Assembly (NCBI GenBank): GCA_027310575.1
Contig: DAIDAO010000052.1
Span: forward strand, 1 to 64,000
Direction of reading: 5' to 3'
Length of the DNA: 64,000 nucleotides
Source of the DNA: a bacterium
Lineage (GTDB): Archaea; Thermoproteota; Nitrososphaeria; Nitrososphaerales; Gagatemarchaeaceae
The first letter of the stretch is position 1, and each line of letters starts with the position of its first letter. Made by a program: the position numbers and the translations under genes. Positions 36,887 to 45,841 of this stretch are shown one piece after another. The notes beneath the pieces were generated by a model. It had not been told where the DNA came from, searched no databases, and worked only from the letters and a program-made list of their open reading frames with translations.

Positions 36887-38215
36887 CTACGCCTTGGCGG
36901 CTACTTTCTTCTCGACCGAGCCCTTCTGGGTTACTTCTTGGATGATACCAGCAGCCACGGTCGATCCCGAGTCACGAAGGGCGAAGCGCCCAAGCTCCGG
37001 ATACTCCTTGAATGTCTCGGCCACGATCGGCCTCAACGGGCTGATCTTGACGATAGCGGAGTCCCCAGTCTTGAGGGTCTTCGGCTTCTCTTCGGTGGGC
37101 TGGCCTGTCCTCGGGTCGATCTTGGCGATGAGCTCGCTGATTGTCGCAGCCGTCTGCGAGGTCGCCAGATGGAGCACGGGCGTGTACCCTGCAGCGATCG
37201 CCGTCGGGTGGAAGACCACGATGATCTGAGCCCGGAACTCCTTCGCTATCGTAGGGGGAGCGTTGGATGGCCCCAGCACAGAACCGCGCTTGAAGTCGCC
37301 CTTGGCCACTCCCCTCAAGTTGAACCCGATGTTGTCCCCTGCCATGGCTTCCTGCATCTGGGTGTGGTGAGTCTCGATGGACTTCACCTCAGCCGTGAGC
37401 CCTTCTGGCATGATCGACACGCTGTCCCCGACCTTGATCTTGCCTGTCTCGACCCTGCCGACCGGGACGGTGCCGACGCCCGTGATGGTGTAGACGTCCT
37501 GCACGGGGAGCCTGAGAGGCTTGTCTATGGGCTTCGGCGGCTCGACGAACTCGTCCAGCGCCTGGAGGAGGGTCGGCCCCTTGTACCAGGGCATGTTGGT
37601 CGACGGCTTGATCAGGTTCTCGCCCGTCCAACCGGAGACCGGGATGAAGCGTATCTTCGTCACGTTGTACCCGACCGTCTTCAGCAGGTTCTCGATGTCC
37701 TGCTTCGCCTCGTTGTAGCGCTGCTCTGAATACTTGACGGTCTGGTCGTCCATCTTGTTGACGCAGACCACCATCTGGGAAACGCCGAGCGTCCTCAGTA
37801 GGAAGGCGTGCTCCCTCGCCTGTCCGCCTGAAGCGAGCGCCGCGTCTGCCTCCCCCTTCTTCGCAGAAACAACCAGGACGGATGCGTCTGCCTCGGAGGC
37901 GCCGGTGATCATGTTCTTGATGAAGTCCTTGTGTCCGGGCGCGTCGATGAGCGTGTAGAAGTACTTCGGCGTCTCGAACCTCTGGAACGCGAGGTCGATG
38001 GTGACACCGCGCTCCCTCTCGTCCTTCAGCTGGTCCAGCACCCAGGCGTACTTGAAAGAGTCGCCGGCGCCGGTCTTCTCCGACTCCTTCGCGAACTCCT
38101 CTATCATCCTGTTGTCGACGACGCCTAGGTCGAACAGGAAGTGCCCCATGGTCGTGGACTTGCCGTTGTCCACATGGCCGGTTACAATCAGGTTCAGGTG
38201 TGCCTTATTCGCCAT
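36887..38215 (-). CDS. tuf: Translation elongation factor EF-1 alpha
   Basis: GHVDNGKST, DAPGHKDFIKNMITGASEADASVLVVSA, NKMDD; full length. Confidence 0.97.
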   Translation of the reverse strand: MANKAHLNLIVTGHVDNGKSTTMGHFLFDLGVVDNRMIEEFAKESEKTGAGDSFKYAWVLDQLKDERERGVTIDLAFQRFETPKYFYTLIDAPGHKDFIKNMITGASEADASVLVVSAKKGEADAALASGGQAREHAFLLRTLGVSQMVVCVNKMDDQTVKYSEQRYNEAKQDIENLLKTVGYNVTKIRFIPVSGWTGENLIKPSTNMPWYKGPTLLQALDEFVEPPKPIDKPLRLPVQDVYTITGVGTVPVGRVETGKIKVGDSVSIMPEGLTAEVKSIETHHTQMQEAMAGDNIGFNLRGVAKGDFKRGSVLGPSNAPPTIAKEFRAQIIVVFHPTAIAAGYTPVLHLATSQTAATISELIAKIDPRTGQPTEEKPKTLKTGDSAIVKISPLRPIVAETFKEYPELGRFALRDSGSTVAAGIIQEVTQKGSVEKKVAAKA

Positions 38216-38290
38216 ACTATGACAGTCCTTACGATGAAACGACCATGCCTGAGCGTATAAAAGGGTTGCGAAGATGAAACGAGGTCGGAC

Positions 38291-39292
38291 CTAGCCCAAC
38301 CCGAGGCTGTTGATCAGCTGCCCGTTGTGCCCGTCCACGATGAGGACTATCTTCTTCCCGCCATGGTCGTACCTCGCGAACCAGATAGGCACATGAAGGA
38401 GTTCGGCCTCGCCGAGGTCGAGCTCCGTCCTGATCTGCTGGATCATATGGTACTGGCGGTGGGCCTTGTCCGACTGGAGCTGGTCCACCAGCGCCTTCGC
38501 CTGGTACTTGGCGTCGTCCTCTCCCACGTCCCCGTTCAGTATCGGAATGTGCTTTGGGAAGCTGCCGGCCGAGAAGAGCGCCCTGTCGTCGACGTCGAAC
38601 GCATAGTCGCGCGGCTGATACTCCGCCAGGGCCTTCATGGCGACGACCGGGAACTGGTAGAGGTTGTTGGCCTGGAACGCCTTTTGCTGGCTCCCCTGCC
38701 CGCGCGAGGTGCCGAGGAGGACCCCTGCCGCCATCGGGCCCGCGAAGCCTCCCCTCCCCCTCCCCCCGCTCATAGCGGCGCCGAGTATCCCGGCGATGGC
38801 CGCGGTCGCAGCCACCTGGCCTGCCTGCGCAGCCATGTCGCTTGCGACGATGGACGTGCGGGCTGAGACCGGGATGACCCAGTACGGGACGACGGTGAGC
38901 TTCAGCTCCTCGAGGGTTGAGCTGTCCTGGAGGTGCCTGCGGAGGAGGCCTACGATCATCATGTCGTGCATGCGAGCCAGGATCGCGTCCCTGTCAGGGA
39001 AGCCGATGGGGAGCATCGTGTGCTTCTGGACGCTCCTCCATCCCTCTGCCCCGAGCACGACGCTGGTTGAGCAGTACTCGCAGGTGATGACCATCTCCCC
39101 GAACTGAGGGGTGATGGGAGCGCCGCAGCTTGGGCACTTCAGCTGGGTGACGCCCACAGGCGCGAAGGGCTCTGCCCTGGCTTCTTTCTTCGGCGCCCCG
39201 GCGGTCGGAGGGGCGGCGGTCAGGCTCGACCCGCACTTCATGCAGAAGAGTGCCTCGTCCGGCAGCTGAGTGCCGCACTTATGGCAGAACAA
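38291..39292 (-). CDS. Zinc-ribbon membrane-associated protein
   Basis: FCHKCGTQLPDEALFCMKCG and CPSCGAPITPQFGEMVITCEYC double ribbons. Confidence 0.65.
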   Translation of the reverse strand: MFCHKCGTQLPDEALFCMKCGSSLTAAPPTAGAPKKEARAEPFAPVGVTQLKCPSCGAPITPQFGEMVITCEYCSTSVVLGAEGWRSVQKHTMLPIGFPDRDAILARMHDMMIVGLLRRHLQDSSTLEELKLTVVPYWVIPVSARTSIVASDMAAQAGQVAATAAIAGILGAAMSGGRGRGGFAGPMAAGVLLGTSRGQGSQQKAFQANNLYQFPVVAMKALAEYQPRDYAFDVDDRALFSAGSFPKHIPILNGDVGEDDAKYQAKALVDQLQSDKAHRQYHMIQQIRTELDLGEAELLHVPIWFARYDHGGKKIVLIVDGHNGQLINSLGLG

Positions 39293-39453
39293 GAATCTCC
39301 CTCTTCTCGCAGCGGCGCGTCCGGGCGATTTAACATCGTCCGGCGTTTCCCACAGTTGAGAAAGCGGGGCCGATGCCGGCATCTGCGCCCCCATTCCCAC
39401 CGGCGGGAATCGTGCACATACCATAAATCCCCTCTCTCTTTGCCGCCTTGCGC

Positions 39454-39945
39454 ATGAGCAACCTCCGGGCCCTCGCGCTGCTTCTTGTGGTGGCGGGGGT
39501 GGCCACGGGAGCAGGAGCCTACGCATACTACTCCCAGGGAGGACAGGTGACGACGATGTCAGGGAGCCTGTTCGTCAGCGACGCGGGGCAGTCCCATGGG
39601 GGGTTCGAATACACTGCGAGCTACAACGTCACGCTCAGCGTCCGGGGAGGTCAGGGCACGATGACCGTGACCCAGTGGGTAGGGCTCGGGGACGTTCTGA
39701 CCACTCATGAATTCACGGTTACGAACTTCCAGAAGACGGGCACCAGCACGTCCATGGATGTGAGCGGCCAGCGCGTCGTGCTGCCGTTGTACGCGAGCGA
39801 CGACGTCTGGGACCACACGTACGACAACTACTACATCGCCTCCTGGGGGTCAAGCGCGCCTCCGAACGAGATAAGGGGGACCATCAGCCCAGCGGTCTTC
39901 CCAGGCGTCCCTGACGGATACTACGTCGAGATGAGGCTAGCATAG
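39454..39945 (+). CDS. Secreted hypothetical protein
   Basis: Signal peptide-like N terminus; beta-rich ectodomain. Confidence 0.5.
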   Translation: MSNLRALALLLVVAGVATGAGAYAYYSQGGQVTTMSGSLFVSDAGQSHGGFEYTASYNVTLSVRGGQGTMTVTQWVGLGDVLTTHEFTVTNFQKTGTSTSMDVSGQRVVLPLYASDDVWDHTYDNYYIASWGSSAPPNEIRGTISPAVFPGVPDGYYVEMRLA

Positions 39946-39977
39946 CAGCGTGCCGGAGGAAGGGCGCATTCAGAACT

Positions 39978-40047
39978 GGGCGCCCATCGCAGCCTTTCCA
40001 TGCTCCGCTGCGGCGCCCGGTCGGCAACCCTAAGTAGCTAGGGTGCC
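39978..40047 (+). ncRNA. Candidate structured RNA: two adjacent GC-rich stem-loops
   Basis: GGGCGC-CCAT-CGCAGC(13-nt loop)GCTGCG-GCGCCC, then GGC-A-ACCCTA(AGTAGC)TAGGGT-GCC in a 179-nt intergenic region. Confidence 0.3.
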
Positions 40048-40124
40048 TTCGCATCAGGCGTTGGCGCGCCCGCGCAGACGTCCTTGGGCGTTATAGGCGC
40101 CTCGTCGCTCTAGAATGTCGAATC

Positions 40125-40466
40125 GTGCATGCACCCAGCATCCACCGTGTCCTGAGGGAGAGCGGAACGTTGCAGACGGCAGCCCTCTCGGATGAGACCG
40201 TTGTGGAGTCCATCCGCGCCCTTCTCGAGAAGAAGTTCGGAAGGACTTCGGCCAAGGCGATCGACTTCTACGCCGACGCCCACCTGGCGACTGCGAATCC
40301 TGAGGAGTACGCGAAGACCCTGCTCAGCATCTTCGGGGCCGGCGCCGAGCATCTTCTGGCTGCGATAATCGCCGGCCTCGGGGACGAGTTCGGCATGGAC
40401 GTCCACGAAGGGACGACGCTTGACGAGCTGATGGACGCCCTGATGCCAAAGCAGGGGGAGAAATAG
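40125..40466 (+). CDS. Hypothetical protein
   Basis: Intact ORF, TTATA about 30 nt upstream. Confidence 0.5.
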   Translation: MHAPSIHRVLRESGTLQTAALSDETVVESIRALLEKKFGRTSAKAIDFYADAHLATANPEEYAKTLLSIFGAGAEHLLAAIIAGLGDEFGMDVHEGTTLDELMDALMPKQGEK

Positions 40467-40527
40467 AAAATGCGGGAGCGCGAGACGGGTCGAGCTTCCC
40501 GCTCTACGCTCTACGGTATGCTTCCGT

Positions 40528-40737
40528 TCAGCTCGACGACGACAGGTAGCTCCACATGATGACGCCCACGAGCATCACCAGCGAACCGGCGAAGCCCGTT
40601 ATCAGCGCCCCTGCGGCGTCGCCGCTGAGGCCGATGTTCATGAGGGCGTTGATCACCGGGACTCTTACGAGCCAGGCGAAGAAGCCCAGGGCGTATCCTA
40701 GGAGCCAGAACCCGAGCAGGACTAGTTTCCTTCCCAT
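40528..40737 (-). CDS. Small two-TM membrane protein
   Basis: Two hydrophobic segments. Confidence 0.45.
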   Translation of the reverse strand: MGRKLVLLGFWLLGYALGFFAWLVRVPVINALMNIGLSGDAAGALITGFAGSLVMLVGVIMWSYLSSSS

Positions 40738-40816
40738 GTTGATTCTCTATCAATATCACGTCCAAAGTTCGTAAATGCGGGGAAGATAGTATTCCTTTAC
40801 GGCTTGGTTGAATTGT

Positions 40817-40990
40817 TTAGACGAGAAGACCGGCCAACGAGAGCATGTAGGTCGTAGCCACGCTGGAGACCGCGCCAAGGATGAGAAAGAGGACCCCTTC
40901 CGCGAGTACCTTCCTCTCTTGCTTCTCATATTCGTCGCTTATGCACCCGGCCAGAAGTCCGCCGAAGATCGACCCTGGGTCCTGGGACAT
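40817..40990 (-). CDS. 57-aa microprotein with C-terminal TM
   Basis: Manual translation MSQDPGSIFGGLLAGCISDEYEKQERKVLAEGVLFLILGAVSSVATTYMLSLAGLLV; not in ORF track. Confidence 0.45.
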   Translation of the reverse strand: MSQDPGSIFGGLLAGCISDEYEKQERKVLAEGVLFLILGAVSSVATTYMLSLAGLLV

Positions 40991-41107
40991 GCCAGGCGTT
41001 GAAAGGACCTCGCACGCCTATTAACGGTTGTGGAGATGGCGTCCATCGTTCCAGCATAGGGCGCCCCTGACAGCCTGACGTGCTCTTCAGCATCCGAGGC
41101 GGGCGGC

Positions 41108-42289
41108 TCAACCGATGACGGTCTTCACTTCGGGGCATCCGAGGAAGCGCCCCAGGTCCGAGGCCTCCGCCCTAGCCTGCGACAGGACTCTGCTCGAGAG
41201 CTTCGCGAAAGGCGCCACGCGGACCTGGAGCTCGCCCTTCCGCTGGACATGAGACCAGACCCCCAAGGCCTGGCCGTCAACGAGAAGGACCGGCGAGACC
41301 CACCCCTGCGGGCGGTAGACCCTCGTGTGATGCCCCTCGTCAACTACGTTCCGATGAGACCTGTGCCCCAGGAGGAATGAATCGAAGAAAGGGAGCAGGC
41401 GGACCACCTGTCCCCTGGTCTCTGAGTTCTTCAGCCGAGACAGATCTTCTCGGAGGACCCAGGCCTTCTTGCCGGCGGCCTCGACCTGGACAGTGTCTTC
41501 CTCCCGGAGAGCCCATATCGGCTTCGCGTCCCGCATGTACATGCCCGCCCACAGCGCGAAGTCGGCGATCGTAGCAGGCCCGAATGCGCTCAGGTACCTG
41601 GCCAACAGCTCGCCTTCGGCCTCTTCTACCGGGACGTCCTTCCAGCGGGGGAGCCACCTGTCGGCTCGGACATACGTCGATTCGTTCCCGACGTTGGGGC
41701 CTGAACAGATGACGTCCCGCGCCCCTATGACGTGAAGCAGGAAACCGACTGAGAGAAAGGTGCCACCGACCTCGACCCAGGGCACGGCCCTGCTGTCGCC
41801 CCAGCCGCCGCCGGCCTTCGACTTCAGCCTGTATCCCGCTGACCTGAGCCCCTGCGCGATCCCGTTCCTGGTGCGCGGCTCACCGAGCATCCCGATGATG
41901 TCGTCCAGCAGCCTGTCGAGCGCCTGCTCTGAGGAGACCTGCTTGAGCGCCCATCTGAGGTTGTAGGCGGACCGCCTGTATGTGCCTCTGACGAAGACCG
42001 CGAGGTCGTCCGAAGGGAGAAGGAACATCGTCCTCCTCATGCCCCACGCCCGCACGAGGGTCCGTTCCTTCCATATGGCTGCGTCCAGGTCCTGGATCGT
42101 CACGCCTCTCACTCGCGCCCAGATCGAGAGCTGGGCCGCAGAGAGCACCTGTGCCTGCGCGCCGCCGATGTCGCCTGCCACCGAAGCCAGGGAGGAGGGG
42201 GGTGCCCGCTCAGAGAGATGGTGCTTGGAGAGCCTGAAGGCGGCCGCCTTCGCCGGAGAGACCTCAACCATGACCCGCGGCTCACTCAT
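41108..42289 (-). CDS. Winged-helix DNA-binding protein, AlkZ-like (HTH_42) DNA glycosylase candidate
   Basis: GGAQAQVLSAAQLSIWARV; LVRAWGMRRTMFLLPSDDLAVF; C-terminal VLLVDGQALGVW. Confidence 0.7.
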   Translation of the reverse strand: MSEPRVMVEVSPAKAAAFRLSKHHLSERAPPSSLASVAGDIGGAQAQVLSAAQLSIWARVRGVTIQDLDAAIWKERTLVRAWGMRRTMFLLPSDDLAVFVRGTYRRSAYNLRWALKQVSSEQALDRLLDDIIGMLGEPRTRNGIAQGLRSAGYRLKSKAGGGWGDSRAVPWVEVGGTFLSVGFLLHVIGARDVICSGPNVGNESTYVRADRWLPRWKDVPVEEAEGELLARYLSAFGPATIADFALWAGMYMRDAKPIWALREEDTVQVEAAGKKAWVLREDLSRLKNSETRGQVVRLLPFFDSFLLGHRSHRNVVDEGHHTRVYRPQGWVSPVLLVDGQALGVWSHVQRKGELQVRVAPFAKLSSRVLSQARAEASDLGRFLGCPEVKTVIG

Positions 42290-42321
42290 GGTAGGACTTC
42301 GCATGCTGACGCTCGTCACCT

Positions 42322-43029
42322 TCAGCTCAGAGAGACGAGGTTTGCGGCCAGTTCCTCTGGCCTGGTGATCATCGGCCAGTGCCCGGTCTCCATGACCTTG
42401 TGCGGGCCTTCCAGCTTCCCCCATTTTCCTGAGATTATCTCGTCGACAGGGTCGCCCGAAAGAGTGCAGAAGATGTACGCGCTTTTCACGCCGTCGAAGT
42501 CCTCTGAGAGGGTGATGGGGTCTTTGGCCAGCTTGACCGGCCAGGGGGTCGCTTTGGACAGCATCCACCTGCGGTCGTCTCCCTGGACGTCCATTCCGAT
42601 CCGGTCGACGATCTCTTCGGTGAGCGGTATCGCGAAGCCGCCTGCAGGCGGGGGGCCGTACTCCTGGGTCGGGTCGAGCCCACCCTGAGGGGCCCTCACC
42701 TTCTTCGGAAGGAATGCGTCGAGGTAGATCACCTTCCTCACCCTGTCATGCGCGCGGTCCGCCACTGCCGCCGCGACCTTACCGGCGAAGCTGTGCCCTA
42801 CGAGCACAATGTCGTCGAGGTCGTTGAACTCGACCACGTTCAGGACGTCCTTGGTCGCCGTCTCCATGCCGACTTCCTTCGAAGCCAGGTGGACCCGTTC
42901 TCCCATGCCGGTCAATGTCACCGGATAAGGAGCGTGACCCCGGCTCTCTAGGGTCTCAGCCACCCTCTTCCATGCCCAGGCGCCGAGCCACGCCCCCGGT
43001 ACGAGGACGAACGACGTCAACTGCGCCAA
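42322..43029 (-). CDS. Alpha/beta hydrolase
   Basis: FVLVPGAWLGAWAWKRVAETLESRGH, LVGHSFAGKVAAAVAD nucleophile elbow. Confidence 0.88.
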   Translation of the reverse strand: MAQLTSFVLVPGAWLGAWAWKRVAETLESRGHAPYPVTLTGMGERVHLASKEVGMETATKDVLNVVEFNDLDDIVLVGHSFAGKVAAAVADRAHDRVRKVIYLDAFLPKKVRAPQGGLDPTQEYGPPPAGGFAIPLTEEIVDRIGMDVQGDDRRWMLSKATPWPVKLAKDPITLSEDFDGVKSAYIFCTLSGDPVDEIISGKWGKLEGPHKVMETGHWPMITRPEELAANLVSLS

Positions 43030-43174
43030 GCGCGGGCTTCCCTGATAATAAGACCGACTGCTCGAGCGAGGGCTCGACCCCGTGGCCCGCTGAGAGTATT
43101 CGGCCGCCCACGAGGATTGTCAACAAAACGCGACCCAGGCTAGCGTTGATATACCCGACAAGAATTCCGACTTC

Positions 43175-43194
43175 GGCAAGGCTTACACCTTGCC
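43175..43194 (+). promoter_or_regulatory. Inverted repeat spanning the guaB start codon
   Basis: GGCAAGG-CTTACA-CCTTGCC overlapping TTG 43190; GATATACC box about 40 nt upstream of the start. Confidence 0.35.
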
Positions 43195-44293
43195 AAGCAG
43201 CTTCCTCACGAAACTGAATTCGGCCCAGAGCGTGTTCACGTTCAGGGACTTCATCCTCCTCCCGGGAAGGAGCGAAGTAGAACCCGGCGGGATAGACCTC
43301 TCGTCGAACCTGACCAGGCGCATCAGGGTAAGGCTCCCCCTGGTCTCGTCCCCCATGGACACAGTGACCGAATGGAGGCTGGCGCTGGAGATGGCGAGGC
43401 TGGGAGGGGCAGGAGCGATCCACAGGAACATGCCTATCGAGACTCAGGTGGAGCAGGCGAAGAAGGTCAAGGCGGCGAAGGGGGACTTCCTCAGCACAGA
43501 CGACAGGGGCAGGCCGCTGGTGGGGGCGTCCGTTTCCCCGGTCGACAGGGAGAGGTGCCTCGCCCTCGACCGCGTCGTCGATTTCCTTGTGGCTGACGTC
43601 GCGCACTTCCATACCTCGAAGGTCATGGGCGCAGCGAAGAAGGTCATCCCTGAGCTGAGCAGGGACTTCGTCGCAGGCAACATAGGGACCAGGCAGGCAG
43701 TCTTTGACATCCTGGACGAGCTCCCGCGGGTCGACGGCTTCAGGGCCGGGATAGGCTCGGGGGCCATCTGCATCACATCTGAGGTTACGAGGGTGGGCGC
43801 GCCCACGCTCTTCGCTGTCGCAGAGGTGGCCAGCGCGCTGGAGGAGAGGAGGGTCGAGCTCCCGGTGGTCGCAGACGGGGGGATAAGGGGTCCCGGGGAC
43901 GCCGCGCTGGCGTTCGCGTCGGGCGCGTCCACCGCGATGCTCGGGACGATGCTGGCAGGGACCGAGGAAGCGCCGAGCAGCATCACCGTCCGCGGCGGGA
44001 AGAAGTTCAAGACGCATCGAGGGATGGCGAGCGCTGCGGCTCGAAAGGTCCGGTTCGCGATAGACAGGTATGCGGTCCCGGCCAAGGGGCTTGACGAGGG
44101 GGTGGAGGCGTACGTCCCCTACGCTGGGAAGGCGGATGGTGTCGTGGCCATGATGGAGAACGGGCTCAGGGCAGCCTTCGGGTACGCGGGCGCGAGGAAC
44201 GTCGAGGAGATGTGGAAGAAGGCGTCATTCGGCTCCATGACCGCGGTCGGCTCGGGGGAGCTCGGCGCGCACTCCCTGGAGCTCAAGAGATAG
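43190..44293 (+). CDS. guaB: IMP dehydrogenase family protein lacking CBS domains
   Basis: PLVSSPMDTVTEWRLALEMARLGGAGAIHRNM; GIGSGAICITSEVTRVGAP; VVADGGIRGPGDAALAFASGASTAMLG. Confidence 0.85.
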   Translation: MPSSFLTKLNSAQSVFTFRDFILLPGRSEVEPGGIDLSSNLTRRIRVRLPLVSSPMDTVTEWRLALEMARLGGAGAIHRNMPIETQVEQAKKVKAAKGDFLSTDDRGRPLVGASVSPVDRERCLALDRVVDFLVADVAHFHTSKVMGAAKKVIPELSRDFVAGNIGTRQAVFDILDELPRVDGFRAGIGSGAICITSEVTRVGAPTLFAVAEVASALEERRVELPVVADGGIRGPGDAALAFASGASTAMLGTMLAGTEEAPSSITVRGGKKFKTHRGMASAAARKVRFAIDRYAVPAKGLDEGVEAYVPYAGKADGVVAMMENGLRAAFGYAGARNVEEMWKKASFGSMTAVGSGELGAHSLELKR

Positions 44294-44296
44294 GCC

Positions 44297-45841
44297 TTGC
44301 AGCCCGACCTGGCCGGCGGCATAGCCGTCCTCGACTTCGGCGGCCAGTACGCGCACCTGATCTGCAGGCGGATCCGCTCATTGGGGGTCTATTCCGCCCT
44401 GCTGCCGCACGATACATCCCTCGAGGAGCTGAAGAGGATGGGGGTCGCCGGCATCGTCCTCTCCGGGGGGCCGGCGAGCGTCTACTCCCAGGGGGCGCCG
44501 GCTGCAGACCCGTCCATATTCCGGAGCGAGATCCCGACGCTCGGGATATGCTACGGCTACCAGCTCATGGTGAAGGCGCACGGCGGGGAGGTGGGGAAGG
44601 TCGAGAAGAAGGAGTACGGCCGGGCCAGCATCACGGTCGTCGAGGGAGGAGGCCTCTTCGACGGACTGGCGGAAGACAGGCTCGTCTGCTGGATGAGCCA
44701 TACGGACTCGGCCAAGAGCATCCCTCCGACGATGAAGGTGCTCGCGTCGAGCTCCAACTCCCCCTACGCGGCCGTCAGGGTGTCAGGGGCGCCCCAGTTC
44801 GGCGTGCAGTTCCACCCTGAGGTGTCCCACACGGAAAGAGGGCAGGCGCTCCTTTCGAACTTCGCCTTCGGCATCTGCAGGGCGGACAGGAGCTGGAGCA
44901 TGGAGGGGTTCCTGGAGAGGTCCGTCGAATCGCTGTCGAAGATCGACGGGAGGGTCCTCTGCGCGGTCTCAGGCGGTGTGGACTCGTCAGTGACTGCTGC
45001 GCTGCTCTCAAGGGCCATCGGCCCGAGGCTCCGCAGCGTGTTCATCGACACGGGGCTGCTGAGGGAGGGTGAAGCGGACCGCGTCAGGAGGTTTCTCGGC
45101 AAGGAACTCGGGGTGAACGTGGAGATCGTCGACGCGTCGGAGCAGTTCCTCGGAGCGCTGCGGGGGGTGGCCGACCCAGAGCGGAAGAGGAAGATCGTGG
45201 GGAAGATGTTCGCTGACGCCTTCGAAGAGTTCGCGAGGAGGGAGGGCCCGTTCACGCACCTCGCACAGGGCACCCTCTACCCGGACGTCATCGAGAGCGG
45301 GAGGTCGATCGGGCCTGCGTCTGTCATCAAGACGCACCACAACGTCGGCGGGCTCCCTGCGGACCTGTCGATGAAGGTGGTGGAGCCGCTTCGGGACCTG
45401 TACAAGGACGAGGTGAGGGAGCTCGGGAGGCTGCTCGGCCTTGCGACGCCCGTGGTGGAGAGGCACCCGTTCCCGGGCCCAGGGCTGGCGGTCAGGGTGA
45501 TAGGCGAGGTGACCAAGGAGAAGCTCAGGGTCTGCCGCGAGTCGAGCAGCATCGTCGAGCAGGTCCTGGAAGAGGAAGGGATCTACGGAAGGGTCTGGCA
45601 GGCCTTCGCATATGTGGGAGACGACCTGGTTACCGGGGTGCTCGGGGACGAGAGGAAGCACGGGTACCAGGTCATAGTGAAGGTCGTGGAGTCTGTGGAC
45701 GCCATGACGGCGGACTGGACGAGGCTGGACCCGGGCGTCCTGGAGAGGATCTCGAACAGGATCACCAACGAAGTCCCAGGGGTGGTTGCGGTGGCCTACT
45801 CCATCTCGTCGAAGCCCCCGGCCACGATCGAGCCGCAGTGA
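44297..45841 (+). CDS. guaA: GMP synthase (glutamine-hydrolysing)
   Basis: LDFGGQYAHLICRRIR, PTLGICYGYQLM, AVSGGVDSSVTAALLSRAI, HHNVGGLP, PFPGPGLAVRVIGEVT. Confidence 0.97.
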   Translation: MQPDLAGGIAVLDFGGQYAHLICRRIRSLGVYSALLPHDTSLEELKRMGVAGIVLSGGPASVYSQGAPAADPSIFRSEIPTLGICYGYQLMVKAHGGEVGKVEKKEYGRASITVVEGGGLFDGLAEDRLVCWMSHTDSAKSIPPTMKVLASSSNSPYAAVRVSGAPQFGVQFHPEVSHTERGQALLSNFAFGICRADRSWSMEGFLERSVESLSKIDGRVLCAVSGGVDSSVTAALLSRAIGPRLRSVFIDTGLLREGEADRVRRFLGKELGVNVEIVDASEQFLGALRGVADPERKRKIVGKMFADAFEEFARREGPFTHLAQGTLYPDVIESGRSIGPASVIKTHHNVGGLPADLSMKVVEPLRDLYKDEVRELGRLLGLATPVVERHPFPGPGLAVRVIGEVTKEKLRVCRESSSIVEQVLEEEGIYGRVWQAFAYVGDDLVTGVLGDERKHGYQVIVKVVESVDAMTADWTRLDPGVLERISNRITNEVPGVVAVAYSISSKPPATIEPQ

